Made by a program: the position numbers and the translations under genes
The notes under the pieces: model-generated
What the model was told of the DNA's origin: nothing
The model's input: the letters and a program-made list of their open reading frames with translations, nothing else
Database searches by the model: none
Shown: one piece after another, positions 55,233 to 64,000 of the stretch
Layout of the letters: each line of letters begins with the position of its first letter
How positions within the stretch are numbered: position 1 is the first letter of the stretch
Assembly: GCA_021018995.1 (NCBI GenBank)
Contig: CM037587.1
Span: 86,487,251 to 86,551,250 of the forward strand
From: Chloranthus sessilifolius
Taxonomy: Eukaryota > Streptophyta > Magnoliopsida > Chloranthales > Chloranthaceae
DNA length: 64,000 nt
Reading direction: 5' to 3'

Positions 55233-58200
55233 GTACCTTACAATTATATGGAAAGGGAAGTGATGTAGCTTGTGAGGCTAGAGTGTTGATAGACCCGGGG
55301 TCTACCCACTCATTTACTACTCCCCATTTTGCAAGGAAGATGAAGATCAACCCTAACACGTTGGATTTCGTCTTAGCGGTATCGATCCCGACTGGGAAAT
55401 CGGTCGACAAGGAAAGGATTTGTAAATCGGTGATAGTGACCATCCGGGACGGAGATGACTTTTAACTACCGACAAATTTGATTCTATTAGATATGTAAGG
55501 ATTCGACATGATCCTTGGCATGGACTGGTTGTCACAACATTGTGCGACGGTAGATTGCAAGAACAAGGTCGTCATCTTCCAACCTAATACAAGATCGTTA
55601 CGATTTCGAGGAGAGAGATCGACGTTTATGCAACTTATCTCTGCAGTTAGGGCCAAGCGTTTGATCAGAAAGGGGTGCAGTGGTTACTTGGCATTTTTAA
55701 AGGAAGATAAGGAAGGGAAGAACATCATCTCTGAGATGGCCGTTATACAAGAATTTGAAGATGTATTTCTGGAGGAAGTATCAGGATTACCTCCAGATAG
55801 AGAAGTGGAGTTTGTGATCGACTTGGTACCTGGGACGAAGCCTGTTTCTAAAGCACCATATATGATGGCTCCTACTGAGTTTAAGGAATTGAAGGTGCAA
55901 ATACAAGAACTGATGGATAAGGAGTTTGTGAGACCGAGAGTGTCTCCATGGGGAGCACCGGTCTTGTTTGAAAAGAAGAAGGACAAGTCAATGCGACTGT
56001 GCATTGACTATCTCTAGTTAAACAAACTAACCATCAAGAATTGATATTTGTTGCCTAGAATTAATGACTTATTCGATCAACTACAAGGAGCAAGGTATTT
56101 TTCTAAGATCAATCTGAGATCTGGATACCATCAGCTCAGAGTAAAGGGAGAGGACATCCAAAAGACAACATTTAGGACACAATACGGACACTATGAGTTT
56201 TTAGTGATGTCGTTTGGTTTGACAAATGCACTAGCATCATTCATGGATTTGATGAATTGGGTGTTTAAACCATACCTAAACTCTTGCGTCGTAGTATTTG
56301 TTGATGACATCCTAATATATTTCAAATCAAAGAAGGAGCATGAAGAACACTTGAGAGTTGCTCTATAAACTTTACGTGAACACTAATTATATGCCAAACT
56401 CATTAAGTGTGAGTTTTGGTTGGAAGAAGTTAGCTTTTTGGGACATGTAGTCTCAAAGGAAGGTGTCACAGTAGATCTGGCTAGGATTGAAGCAGTGGTA
56501 AACTGGGAACAACCAAAGATGGTAACCGACGTCCGTAGTTTCCTTGGTCTAGTTGGCTACTATCAACATTTTATAGAGGGATTTTCTAAGATATTGGGAC
56601 CTCTTACGAGACTTACAAGGAAGGATGCAAGATTTGAGTGGAGCGAAGGGTGTGAAAAGAGTTTTCAAAAACTTAAGACGAGACTCACTTCAGCTCCAGT
56701 GTTAGCAATTCCTTCAGGCAGTGGAGGGTTCGCGGTATACAGTGATGCTTCGTATAATGGTTTGGGCTGCGTGCTCAACCAACACAAGAAGGTGATAGGT
56801 TATGGGTCGAGACAGTTGAAAGAGCATGAGAAGAACTATCTGACACATGACCAGGAACTAGCAGCGATCATATTTGTGTTGAAGATATGGAGACACTATT
56901 TGTATGGTGAGACCTTTGAAATTTTCACCGACCATAAAAGCCTCAGGTACCTGTTTACACAGAAAGAGTTGAATATGAGGTAGCACAGATGGATGGAGTT
57001 TCTTAAGGATTATGATTGCTCCATACAATATCATCCAGGCAAGGCTAATGTAATGTGGTAGCCGATGCCTCGAGTCAGAAGGTTTCAGCTCAGTTGGCTA
57101 ATCTGATCATGGGGATCACAAATGGAAACTATTAGCAGATCTGTCATTATATGACGTAAATATTGAGGTGCAAGCTACAGGAGCCTTTTTGGCTACCACA
57201 TCAGTGAGACATATGATCTTTGGGTATATCCACGAGCTACAGATGAGAGACCTAGAGTTAACCAAGATTCGTCAAGATGTGATTGAAGGCTTCAAACCAG
57301 ATTTTTCAGTGAAAGAAGATGGTTCCTTAGTGTTAAAGGGTCGTCTTTGTATTCCAGATGCCGCCGATCTACGACAGACTATCCTTGATGAAACACACAA
57401 GTCGAAGTATGCTATCCACCCCGGTAGCACAAAAATGTATCAAGACTTGAGGAAGAATTACTGGTGAAGAGGTTTGAAGCAGGACGTGGCCAAGTATGTG
57501 TCATGGTGTTTGACGTGTCAGCAGGTGAACGTCGATCATAGGCATCCTGCTGCGTTATTATAGCCTCTATCCATACCAGAGTGGAAATGTGAGTCAATCT
57601 CCATGGACTTCATTGTTGGATTATCGCTTACAGCAAAGAGATATAATGCCATTTGAGTAGTCGTAGACCGACTAACCAAGTCAGCACACTTCTTACCTTA
57701 TAACATGATGTACACAGCAGGAAGACTCGCGGAGTTGTTTATGAAGGAGATCGTACGTCTGCATGGGATACCTAGTAGCATTGTCTCTGATCATGACCCG
57801 TTATACACTTTAAAGTTTTAGAAGAAGTTTGAAGAAGGCATGGGTACGCGGTTAGACTTCAATTCAGCTTTCCATCCGCAGACCAATGGGCAAACGAAGC
57901 GGGTAAACTAAGTGATAGAAGACTTGCTCAGAGCGTGTATGCTTGAACTATAAGGATCATGGGATCAACACCTATCGTTGATCAAATTTGCATACAATAA
58001 TAGCTTCCAAATAAGCATTGGGATTGCACCGTACGAAGCTCTCTATGGAAGGCGATGTAGATCGCCTATCAATTGGGAAGAAACCAGTGAAAAGTTTATT
58101 TTGGGACCGGAGGTGCTTGAAGACAACGCGATCATTGTCCTTATGATCAGAGAAAGACTTAAGTCGGCCCAGAGTAGGCAGAAAAGCTATACCGATATCA

Positions 58201-58649
58201 AGAGAACGAGTGTAGACTACACTGTTGGCAAGCATGTGTTTCTGAAAGTATCGCCTATGAAAGGTGTTATGAGATTTGGAAAGAGAGGCAAGTTGAGTCC
58301 CCGTTACCTTCGACCCTTTGAGGTTTTGGGTCGTCTAGGCGAGGTGGAATATCGCGTTGGATTACCACCATGATTCGATCGAGTACACAATGTTTTCCAC
58401 GTATCTATGCTCAGAAAATATGCGAATGACCCTTCCCATATCTTGGGAGGTCAACCAATTGAAATGCATGAAGATATGAGCATGATAGAGGAACCAGCGG
58501 AGATATTGGATCGCAAGGAGCAAGTGTTGCTCATGAAAGTGATTCCATTAGTACTTGTGCGATGGAAGAATCATTCGGCTGAAGAAGCTACGTGGAAATG
58601 AGAGGCGGATGTGAGAGAGCAATACCCTGATTTATTTATTGAGAGTTGA
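55233..58649 (+). pseudogene. pol: pol of element 2: protease, RT, RNase H, integrase, chromodomain (decayed)
   Basis: Domains: protease LIDPGSTHSF (~55290); RT with [22 protein letters not shown] and [11 protein letters not shown] (~56305); RNase [15 protein letters not shown] (~56738) and TDHKSLRYL (~56930); integrase HHCC region (~57390-57530) and DDE core (SMDFI ~57601, VSDHDP ~57785, QTNGQTK ~57880); chromodomain (~58480-58645). At the third catalytic site the expected Glu codon of the 'QTER' motif reads Lys, so the integrase would be inactive. Stops occur at 55463, ~55496, 56015, ~56042, 56366, ~56384 and 56981, with a frameshift near 57050 and more stops after it. The final stop is TGA 58647-58649. 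Confidence 0.92.
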
Positions 58650-59503
58650 GAACTGGATTGTATCTTTGCATGTATGTTTTGAATTTGAATCGTTAATGTA
58701 ATCAAAAGTTGAGCGTTTGTGCCAACTTATTTAAGGAATGAATGAACACATATGTGTAGCGCTAGAGCTAGATTAGAGATCACATACACCTATCTTAGGT
58801 GTATGTGCTTAACACCAAATAATGATCAATGTATGCACCGTTGTGTGATCGAAATGTGTGGCTTAATGATGATCGTATCATAGAAATAATGATCAATGTA
58901 TGCTCCACAAGGTCAAAAGCACACTGACAAGGAAACAGGAGAAAGAAAAGGGAAATGACAAGCAGAAAATTTTGAGTTTGCTGTCAAAACCGATTAATCA
59001 ATTTCCAAATCGATTAATCGATTTTGGAAATCGATCAACCGATTTCGTTCAATTGAACGATTGGCACACGCCAGTGAGATGACAAACCTCGATGACAAAC
59101 CTCGACAATTAATAACCATGATTTTTGATTAATCAAGTCCAATTCGATTAATCGATTAATCAATTTTTGAAATCGATCAATCGATTTCACAAGACTGATA
59201 TTAAGTTGTAAAAATCGATCAATCGATTTTTGAAATCGATTAATCGATTTTTGCCTATATATGAAAGTTTTCAGATTTTTCTTCCCATTCGAATTTCAGT
59301 TTGTTTTTTTCTTTTGGGCGCCATTTCTTCTTCCTCATTTAGCTCCCATACCAGCTAGGATTTGAAGCTTTTGCGGATCGATTACAGATCAAAACCCTAG
59401 CTATTCGGATCGAAAACGCATAATAAACCCTAGTTCTTCATTTTTCCTTTCAATTTGAATTATCACAGCCCTAGAATTTTGGATTTTCTTAGTTAAACCC
59501 ATA
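58650..59503 (+). other. Non-coding spacer between pol and ORF3, element 2
   Basis: It holds two copies of 'CATACACCTATC(T/C)...GGTGTATGTGCTT' style sequence (a copy also occurs in the LTR near 61374) and the palindrome array. 59290-59503 is leader-like, with CCCTAG words before the ORF3 start. Confidence 0.65.
58985..59256. repeat. Palindrome array, core ATCGATTAATCGAT/ATCGATCAATCGAT (internal copy, element 2)
   Basis: About ten copies. The 18-bp AAATCGATTAATCGATTT at 59007-59024 and 59233-59250 is exactly self-complementary; others near 58989, 59028, 59132, 59143, 59172 and 59216 are close variants. It is in the same relative place as the TTCGAA-core array of element 1. Confidence 0.86.
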
Positions 59504-60847
59504 ATGCCACCAAAAACTTGGTTACCTTCTAAGAAAGCTACCTCCAAACTACCGGTTCAGCGTAAGAACACCGTGCCACCACCGCCGACACCTTCACCAT
59601 CAGATGCTTCTTACTTGACGGACGCGTCATCATGCGAAGAGTCGCCACCACCCCCACCACCCAGAAATTTGCTCCAACCAAATGAATGGTGGGCGGCAAA
59701 CGAATTTGAAAATGAGTATATTATCGACCCAGCATTGTTTACGGATACCAATGTCGAGGGTGAAACCCAATGGGCCCGACAATACCTTCTTAAAGCGGGT
59801 CTCGATAACCTGTTGAAACCATTGCCCGAGTATTTTTATCCTCAACTCGTGAGGTTATTTTATCAAAACCTAAAGGCGGGTCGAGTGGAAGACACCATCA
59901 CGACCGAGATTGATGGTCGTCACTACCTGTTCACCCGACGCCATGTCCATGAATCTTTAGAGTGTTATCTCAACCACGTACCCGAGACCACCCTTTTCCC
60001 ACCATTCAATGAGGAAGTTGCTTTTGAAGAAATTGTGACTGAACTGACGAGGGGAAACAAGGGATCCAGCCAATCTATACGGAGGGTAGACTTACCTCCT
60101 TACATGTGGATGCTTGATTCAATAATCAAGTGTAATCTTTACCCTATGCGCCATGGTACCGAGCATGTAGAGTTGGTCAAACAGGCCTTATACGCGACAT
60201 ACCGCGGCCATTAGTTTGATGCTACCAAACTAGTCATAGAGGGTATGGTTTATATCAAAGGTAAAATGATGAAAGGGCCTTTGAGACCTAAGGAGCGTAT
60301 GCCTTACGCTCGGCTGATTTCAAGCATGTTAGAATGCTACTCTACCGCCCCAAAGTATGTCGTTTCTCCTGCTAAGCAGAAGGCCACCGACCACGTGAAG
60401 CATTACTCCATCGCTTCGTGGGGTAGTAGTTATCGGATGTTAGCAAAGACTCTACCAGTTGAGGGGCCAACACCTGCCCAGGCTGGCAATGTACCACCAC
60501 CAGCAGAGGGGGAGCAACCTGTTGTGCCTCCATAGGACCACAGCGAGGGAGAGCAGCCTCATGCACCAGTCCTACCTGAGGAGCATCCATCAGTGTCACC
60601 TATTGGTCCTTCGCAGTCTACACCTACAGCTCCGATCTAGAACAATCATCAGATGCTGGAGCACCAACAGCATATGGAGGCGACCAGCACTCACATGGAC
60701 CATAGACTGGACTTCCACGAGGCCTTGCTCTACCAGACGATACAGTATATGTATCCGACTGATTATTGGCAGCGCATCGCGGCGGCGAGGACATGGACTT
60801 CGGATGCGTCAGCTTTGGGTACGCGCGCTCCTGATGGAGAGGACTAG
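59504..60847 (+). pseudogene. ORF3 of element 2: conserved extra protein downstream of pol
   Basis: A single frame of 448 codons is interrupted only by TAG at 60212-60214, 60533-60535 and 60638-60640 and ends at TAG 60845-60847. Layout: Pro/Ser/Lys-rich N-terminus (MPPK start; a long Pro run at residues 48-53), conserved core from PNEWW (59-63) through FYPQLVRLFYQN, VDLPPYMWMLDSIIKCNLY, RHGTEHV and MPYARLIS, then a Pro/Glu-rich linker and a His/Met-rich C-terminus with MYPTDYWQR. At the first TAG, element 1 has Trp (R-W-F). Conservation with element 1 despite divergent flanks suggests it was once selected. It resembles 'putative plant transposon protein' families; the function is unknown. Confidence 0.82.
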
Positions 60848-61200
60848 CCAGGGGATGGGATTGCCTGATTGTTAACAGGAGGCATTTCTTTTTGACATTG
60901 TAATTTCCTTTAGGAAATTGTAATTATTTTGGAAAACAACTATGTATGAAACTATCTGGCATGGATGCCATTACTTTTTGTGTTTGTAATTATTTTAGTG
61001 CGGGAAACCGCTGTATAGAATGCACATCAAATTTCCATTTAGTAAATTTTATGATTTGCGCTTATTTACTCCAATAGCTGTAAAATGTCATGGATAGTCA
61101 TACTGGATATGCTATGTTTGTTAATGAAAGAACTACAACTGTCTGTGTGTGTGGGTATTCCACAACAAAGCCTTTGGGTATATTTTCGAGGATGAAAATT
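60848..61200 (+). other. 3' untranslated spacer of element 2
   Basis: T-rich, non-coding, no feature recognised; it leads into the polypurine tract. Confidence 0.6.
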
Positions 61201-61215
61201 CCCAAGGTGGGAGAA
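61201..61215 (+). other. Polypurine tract of element 2
   Basis: CCCAAGGTGGGAGAA directly precedes the LTR start TGTAAAGTCCCC. Confidence 0.85.
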
Positions 61216-61488
61216 TGTAAAGTCCCCACATATTGACTTTGAATAGTGACCTCGGGATGCATGCCCGACTGGTCATTGGTTTGACCAAGTGATAGTCAAC
61301 ACGATGACTATGGTTAAAGTAATCTTGATGTGAGTGAACATGTGTGCGTGGTGTTAGATGTGTTTAGGGATCACATACACCTATCCTGGGTGTATGTGCT
61401 TTACACCAAAGCTAAAAGAGAGTTAAAGGAGGCAATTAGCTAAAGAGAAGTTATTTCTCTTTTAGTTTGGTTGGTAGAGAGTTAAGAA

Positions 61489-61505
61489 GAGAGAGAGAGA
61501 GAGAG
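61489..61505 (+). repeat. GA microsatellite in element 2 LTR
   Basis: The run lies 273 bases from the LTR start, matching the place of the run at 8754-8771 in element 1. Confidence 0.8.
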
Positions 61506-61804
61506 TAAGAGGTGGAGTAAATGTAAAAGGAGTTGTGTGGATTGAGAATTGAAGAAGGGTTGAGCAATTACTCTGGATCCGACGCATAGAAATTCATTGG
61601 AGTCGAAACTAGGAGCCCTAGATTTGAACTAAGCCATAGAATCAATCAAAAGATTGATTTAAGGTATGAACTCTTTTAGAATTTCAATGAGTATAAGGTT
61701 ATGGTTAGACTGTTAAAATGATGAGTTAAAGAAGTAGAAAAAGAATGGAAAACTAGTAAGTAAGAAAGCTGAAAGAAATGCCCTCAAAGGGCTGGATGTC
61801 TAAC

Positions 61805-62113
61805 CAAATCGATTGATCAATTTGGAAAATCGATTAATCGATTTTGACCTAGAAGTTAGTTGAACAAAAATGCCCAAAACCGATTGATCAATTTAAAATC
61901 GACCAATCGATTTTAGATTGTCGATTAATCGATTTTAAATCGATTAATCGTCTGAGCACTCCCAATGACTGGAAAAACTAAGCTTGAGGAAACTGATTGA
62001 TCGATTTGAGAAATCGAACAATCAATTTTAAAATTTCGATTAATCGATTTGGGATTGACTAATCAATTTTGGGAGTTCAATTGATCGATTTTGGAGATCG
62101 ATCAATCGATTTG
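61805..62113. repeat. Palindrome array, ATCGATTAATCGAT core (LTR copy, element 2)
   Basis: At least ten dyads, including the exact 18-bp AAATCGATTAATCGATTT at 61827-61844 and variants near 61808, 61883, 61900, 61920, 61936, 61995, 62037, 62078 and 62096. The right part is also present in the truncated 5' LTR (52025-52150). Confidence 0.86.
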
Positions 62114-63580
62114 GACAGTTTCTGTTGGATTTTGTTTTAGACCTTGAGGTTTTAGGAGGGTCTTGTACCTTCTTTATTATATCTTTCTTGATGATGTGCT
62201 TATTCTATGGTATACCATAGGTTGTACGAGTAAGTGCAATCATGGGAAACTCCGTGGATCTTAACGCTTGAGGAATTATATGCGTGAGATAGGAAACACC
62301 TTGAACATGTACTTTAATTGCAAGAGCATGTATGTAATGATATAGAATTGAATAAATGTGAAACTTAAGTGTGCGTATGTGAACACCAAGTAAGGAAATT
62401 GAGATACAAACGAGTAAGTGACATCCTCAGGGGATGTGAACGTGAAAATGTGCATCTGTGTGATGCGTTGAGCCAGTTACATCCCAGGGATGTATGTGAA
62501 CCTATAAACAAAGTAAATAAGATTGATAAGGCCTAATCTACTATAATTGGCACAATCACACGGTGAATAACTATATGTAGTGCACTATGATATTTAAAGT
62601 TTGGAGAATATCCCACCGACGTGGCGGGATACCCATGATTGACTCGGCAAGATATCCGTGACTGGTACGGCGGCCAATCCGTACACAAGTTGGACATCTC
62701 AGGGATGTAAGTATGAGATTATGAGACTTAAACCCCGTCGGCTATGAGAAAGGGACCTGAGTAGTATTAAATGAATAAAAAAGGATAGAAAATTGGTTTG
62801 ATTAGATGACGATGGAGGGTATTCCATCGAGTGCCCGACTCTATAGTAAGTTGGGGAATATTTAATTTATGATTTAAGTCTTTAGGCCGAATCATTGTCT
62901 TCTATAAGAAAAGTTGAGAACAAAAAGTAAAGAAATAATAACATTTAGTGCATCTTTTTAGTCAGTTAAACTACTTTTCCAATTAATTCATTGATGCATC
63001 ATGTTGTTAGATATCATGGAATATATGTGAGAGATTAACTTATATGTTCATTCAGTTGTTTCCCTATTGAGCTAGGATGTAGCTCACCCTTTAGACTATA
63101 CGTCACAGGTCCCGTGCTTGCTGCTGCTACTGCTTCTGGAGGCATAGATGCAGAGGATTCGGATTATGTACCCGGTGAAGATTTGGAGCCCCCTCTTGAG
63201 GACTTCTTCTAGAGACCCCTACGTACTTTGATTCTTTTTTAGAGCGTGATTATATGGCTTGGTATGTCAAGCCCTTTTTTAGAAAATGTAATTATACACT
63301 AATATATTCTTTTGGTGAACCATCTGGGGTGACTTCATTTTATCACCAATAGTTCGGGCCAGTTCTTCTACTCATGCACTGGCATGGGATTAGAACTGTC
63401 TTTTGAGTTTTTATTATAATATATCATTAATGCATGGAGATTTAGTTCGGTTCAGTTCTCATGCTTTATTTTGCTTCGTTGTTGCTTGGTTATACCAATG
63501 TTGTACAGGATTATGGGGCATGGCCTTGAGGGTTGTGCTGATGGCATAGGTTTCGGGGTGCCGAAATTTGGGCTGTCACA

Positions 63581-64000
63581 CATGACTGATCAAATGGGAC
63601 AATCAATGCCTCATAAGATTGGACACAAACTGTGGACCTTTACATCATTGCTTTACGCTATTTTCTAAATATAGGTCAATCACCCTCCTGCTTGTAGGGC
63701 TATTTTACTCAGAATGAAACTCAAACATCACACCTCATCAATCATATCAAGAAAGCGGATGATTTTTCCCAACTGATTAGGCTTCCACTACTCACACCAT
63801 CACGGTCATGCCCAGTAATGTCATTAAGCGCTTGGGGACCGATAGTCTTGAGGAACGGATATTTTTTCCCGACATACAGGACTTCCGTAAACTCACCATG
63901 ATACTTTCCTGATGTTTGAGGTTTGCTCTAAATATGACGGACCCGTTAGCGTTACCATGGGCCTCTTCGGATGTCTTTTTCTTCAACATACGATCACTAG
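63581..64000. other. Flank to the right of element 2, unassigned
   Basis: A minus-strand frame from about 63924 to 63742 has a protein-like look (EFTEVLYVGKKYPFLKTIG, then QALNDITGHDRDGVSSG), and an overlapping 66-codon frame exists at 63989-63792. I recognise neither. It may be a fragment of a gene or transposon that continues past the window. Confidence 0.3.

Larger units (their letters stand above)
52017..63580 (+). mobile_element. Tekay/Del-like chromovirus (element 2), 5'-truncated
   Basis: It has the same plan as element 1: LTR, priming site, gag, intron, pol with chromodomain, palindrome array, ORF3, polypurine tract, LTR. The 5' LTR lacks its first ~775 bases and its left edge has no TG end, so no target duplication can be checked; CATGA follows the right end. 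Protein similarity to element 1 is clear throughout, while non-coding parts differ, so the two belong to related but separate subfamilies. Confidence 0.92.
61216..63580 (+). repeat. Complete 3' LTR of element 2 (2365 bp)
   Basis: It starts TGTAAAGTCCCC and ends TTTGGGCTGTCACA; the 3' part matches 52017-53595. It holds a GA run at 61489-61505, a palindrome array at 61805-62113 and ACATCCCAGGGATGT-type dyads near 62423, 62479 and 62693. It shares with the element 1 LTR the 'GAGCTAGGATGTAGCTCACCCTTT' region (~63068), split here by position, and the terminal motif. Confidence 0.93.

Overview
The window looks like transposable-element-dense chromatin from a flowering plant. Evidence is entirely in sequence: plant-type Ty3/gypsy chromoviruses with methionine-initiator tRNA priming sites, Tat/Ogre-like gypsy elements with a spliced intron, a gag-only LTR element primed by a tRNA-Asp-like site, an En/Spm (CACTA) DNA transposon encoding TNP2- and Ptta/En/Spm-type proteins, a CC-NBS-LRR-type resistance-gene fragment and a plant-mobile-domain gene. 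No species can be named from this alone. I see no intact host gene and no rRNA or tRNA gene.

Layout. (1) 1-10900: a Tekay/Del-like chromovirus ('element 1'): tail of the 5' LTR, primer-binding site, decayed gag, a GT-AG intron, decayed protease-RT-RNase H-integrase-chromodomain, a palindrome-rich spacer, an extra ORF ('ORF3'), polypurine tract and a complete 2.4-kb 3' LTR. (2) 10901-18201: a minus-strand gag-only LTR element whose 3' LTR was split by element 1. (3) 18202-27330: Tat/Ogre-like copy 1, itself the host of element (2), with a 230-bp hAT-type MITE in its integrase. (4) 27331-32004 and 47580-48250: Tat/Ogre-like copy 2, split inside the RT by (5) a 15.6-kb CACTA transposon (32005-47579, ATA target duplication). 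The CACTA carries minus-strand TNPA-like and TNP2 genes, a fold-back repeat, an LRR resistance-gene fragment and a second CACTA-like terminus. (6) 48427-50698: a minus-strand plant-mobile-domain pseudogene. (7) 52017-63580: a second Tekay-like element ('element 2') with a truncated 5' LTR, the same gag/pol intron, the same ORF3 and its own palindrome arrays. (8) 63581-64000: unassigned flank.

How it fits together. The two Tekay-like elements are diverged relatives with one unusual shared plan: gag / 160-175-nt intron / pol-chromodomain / palindrome array / ORF3 / LTR containing a second array of the same palindrome. Retention of the intron would give Gag alone, while splicing joins Gag to Pol in frame. 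ORF3 is conserved as protein between the elements, whereas the palindrome core differs completely (TTCGTTCGAACGAA-like in element 1, ATCGATTAATCGAT-like in element 2). This pairing of a conserved protein with an element-specific clustered motif is the best candidate here for an undescribed system.

Almost every coding region is decayed. Most of the premature stops are explained by C-to-T or G-to-A changes, as expected for long-methylated repeats, and the nested insertions give a relative order of events.
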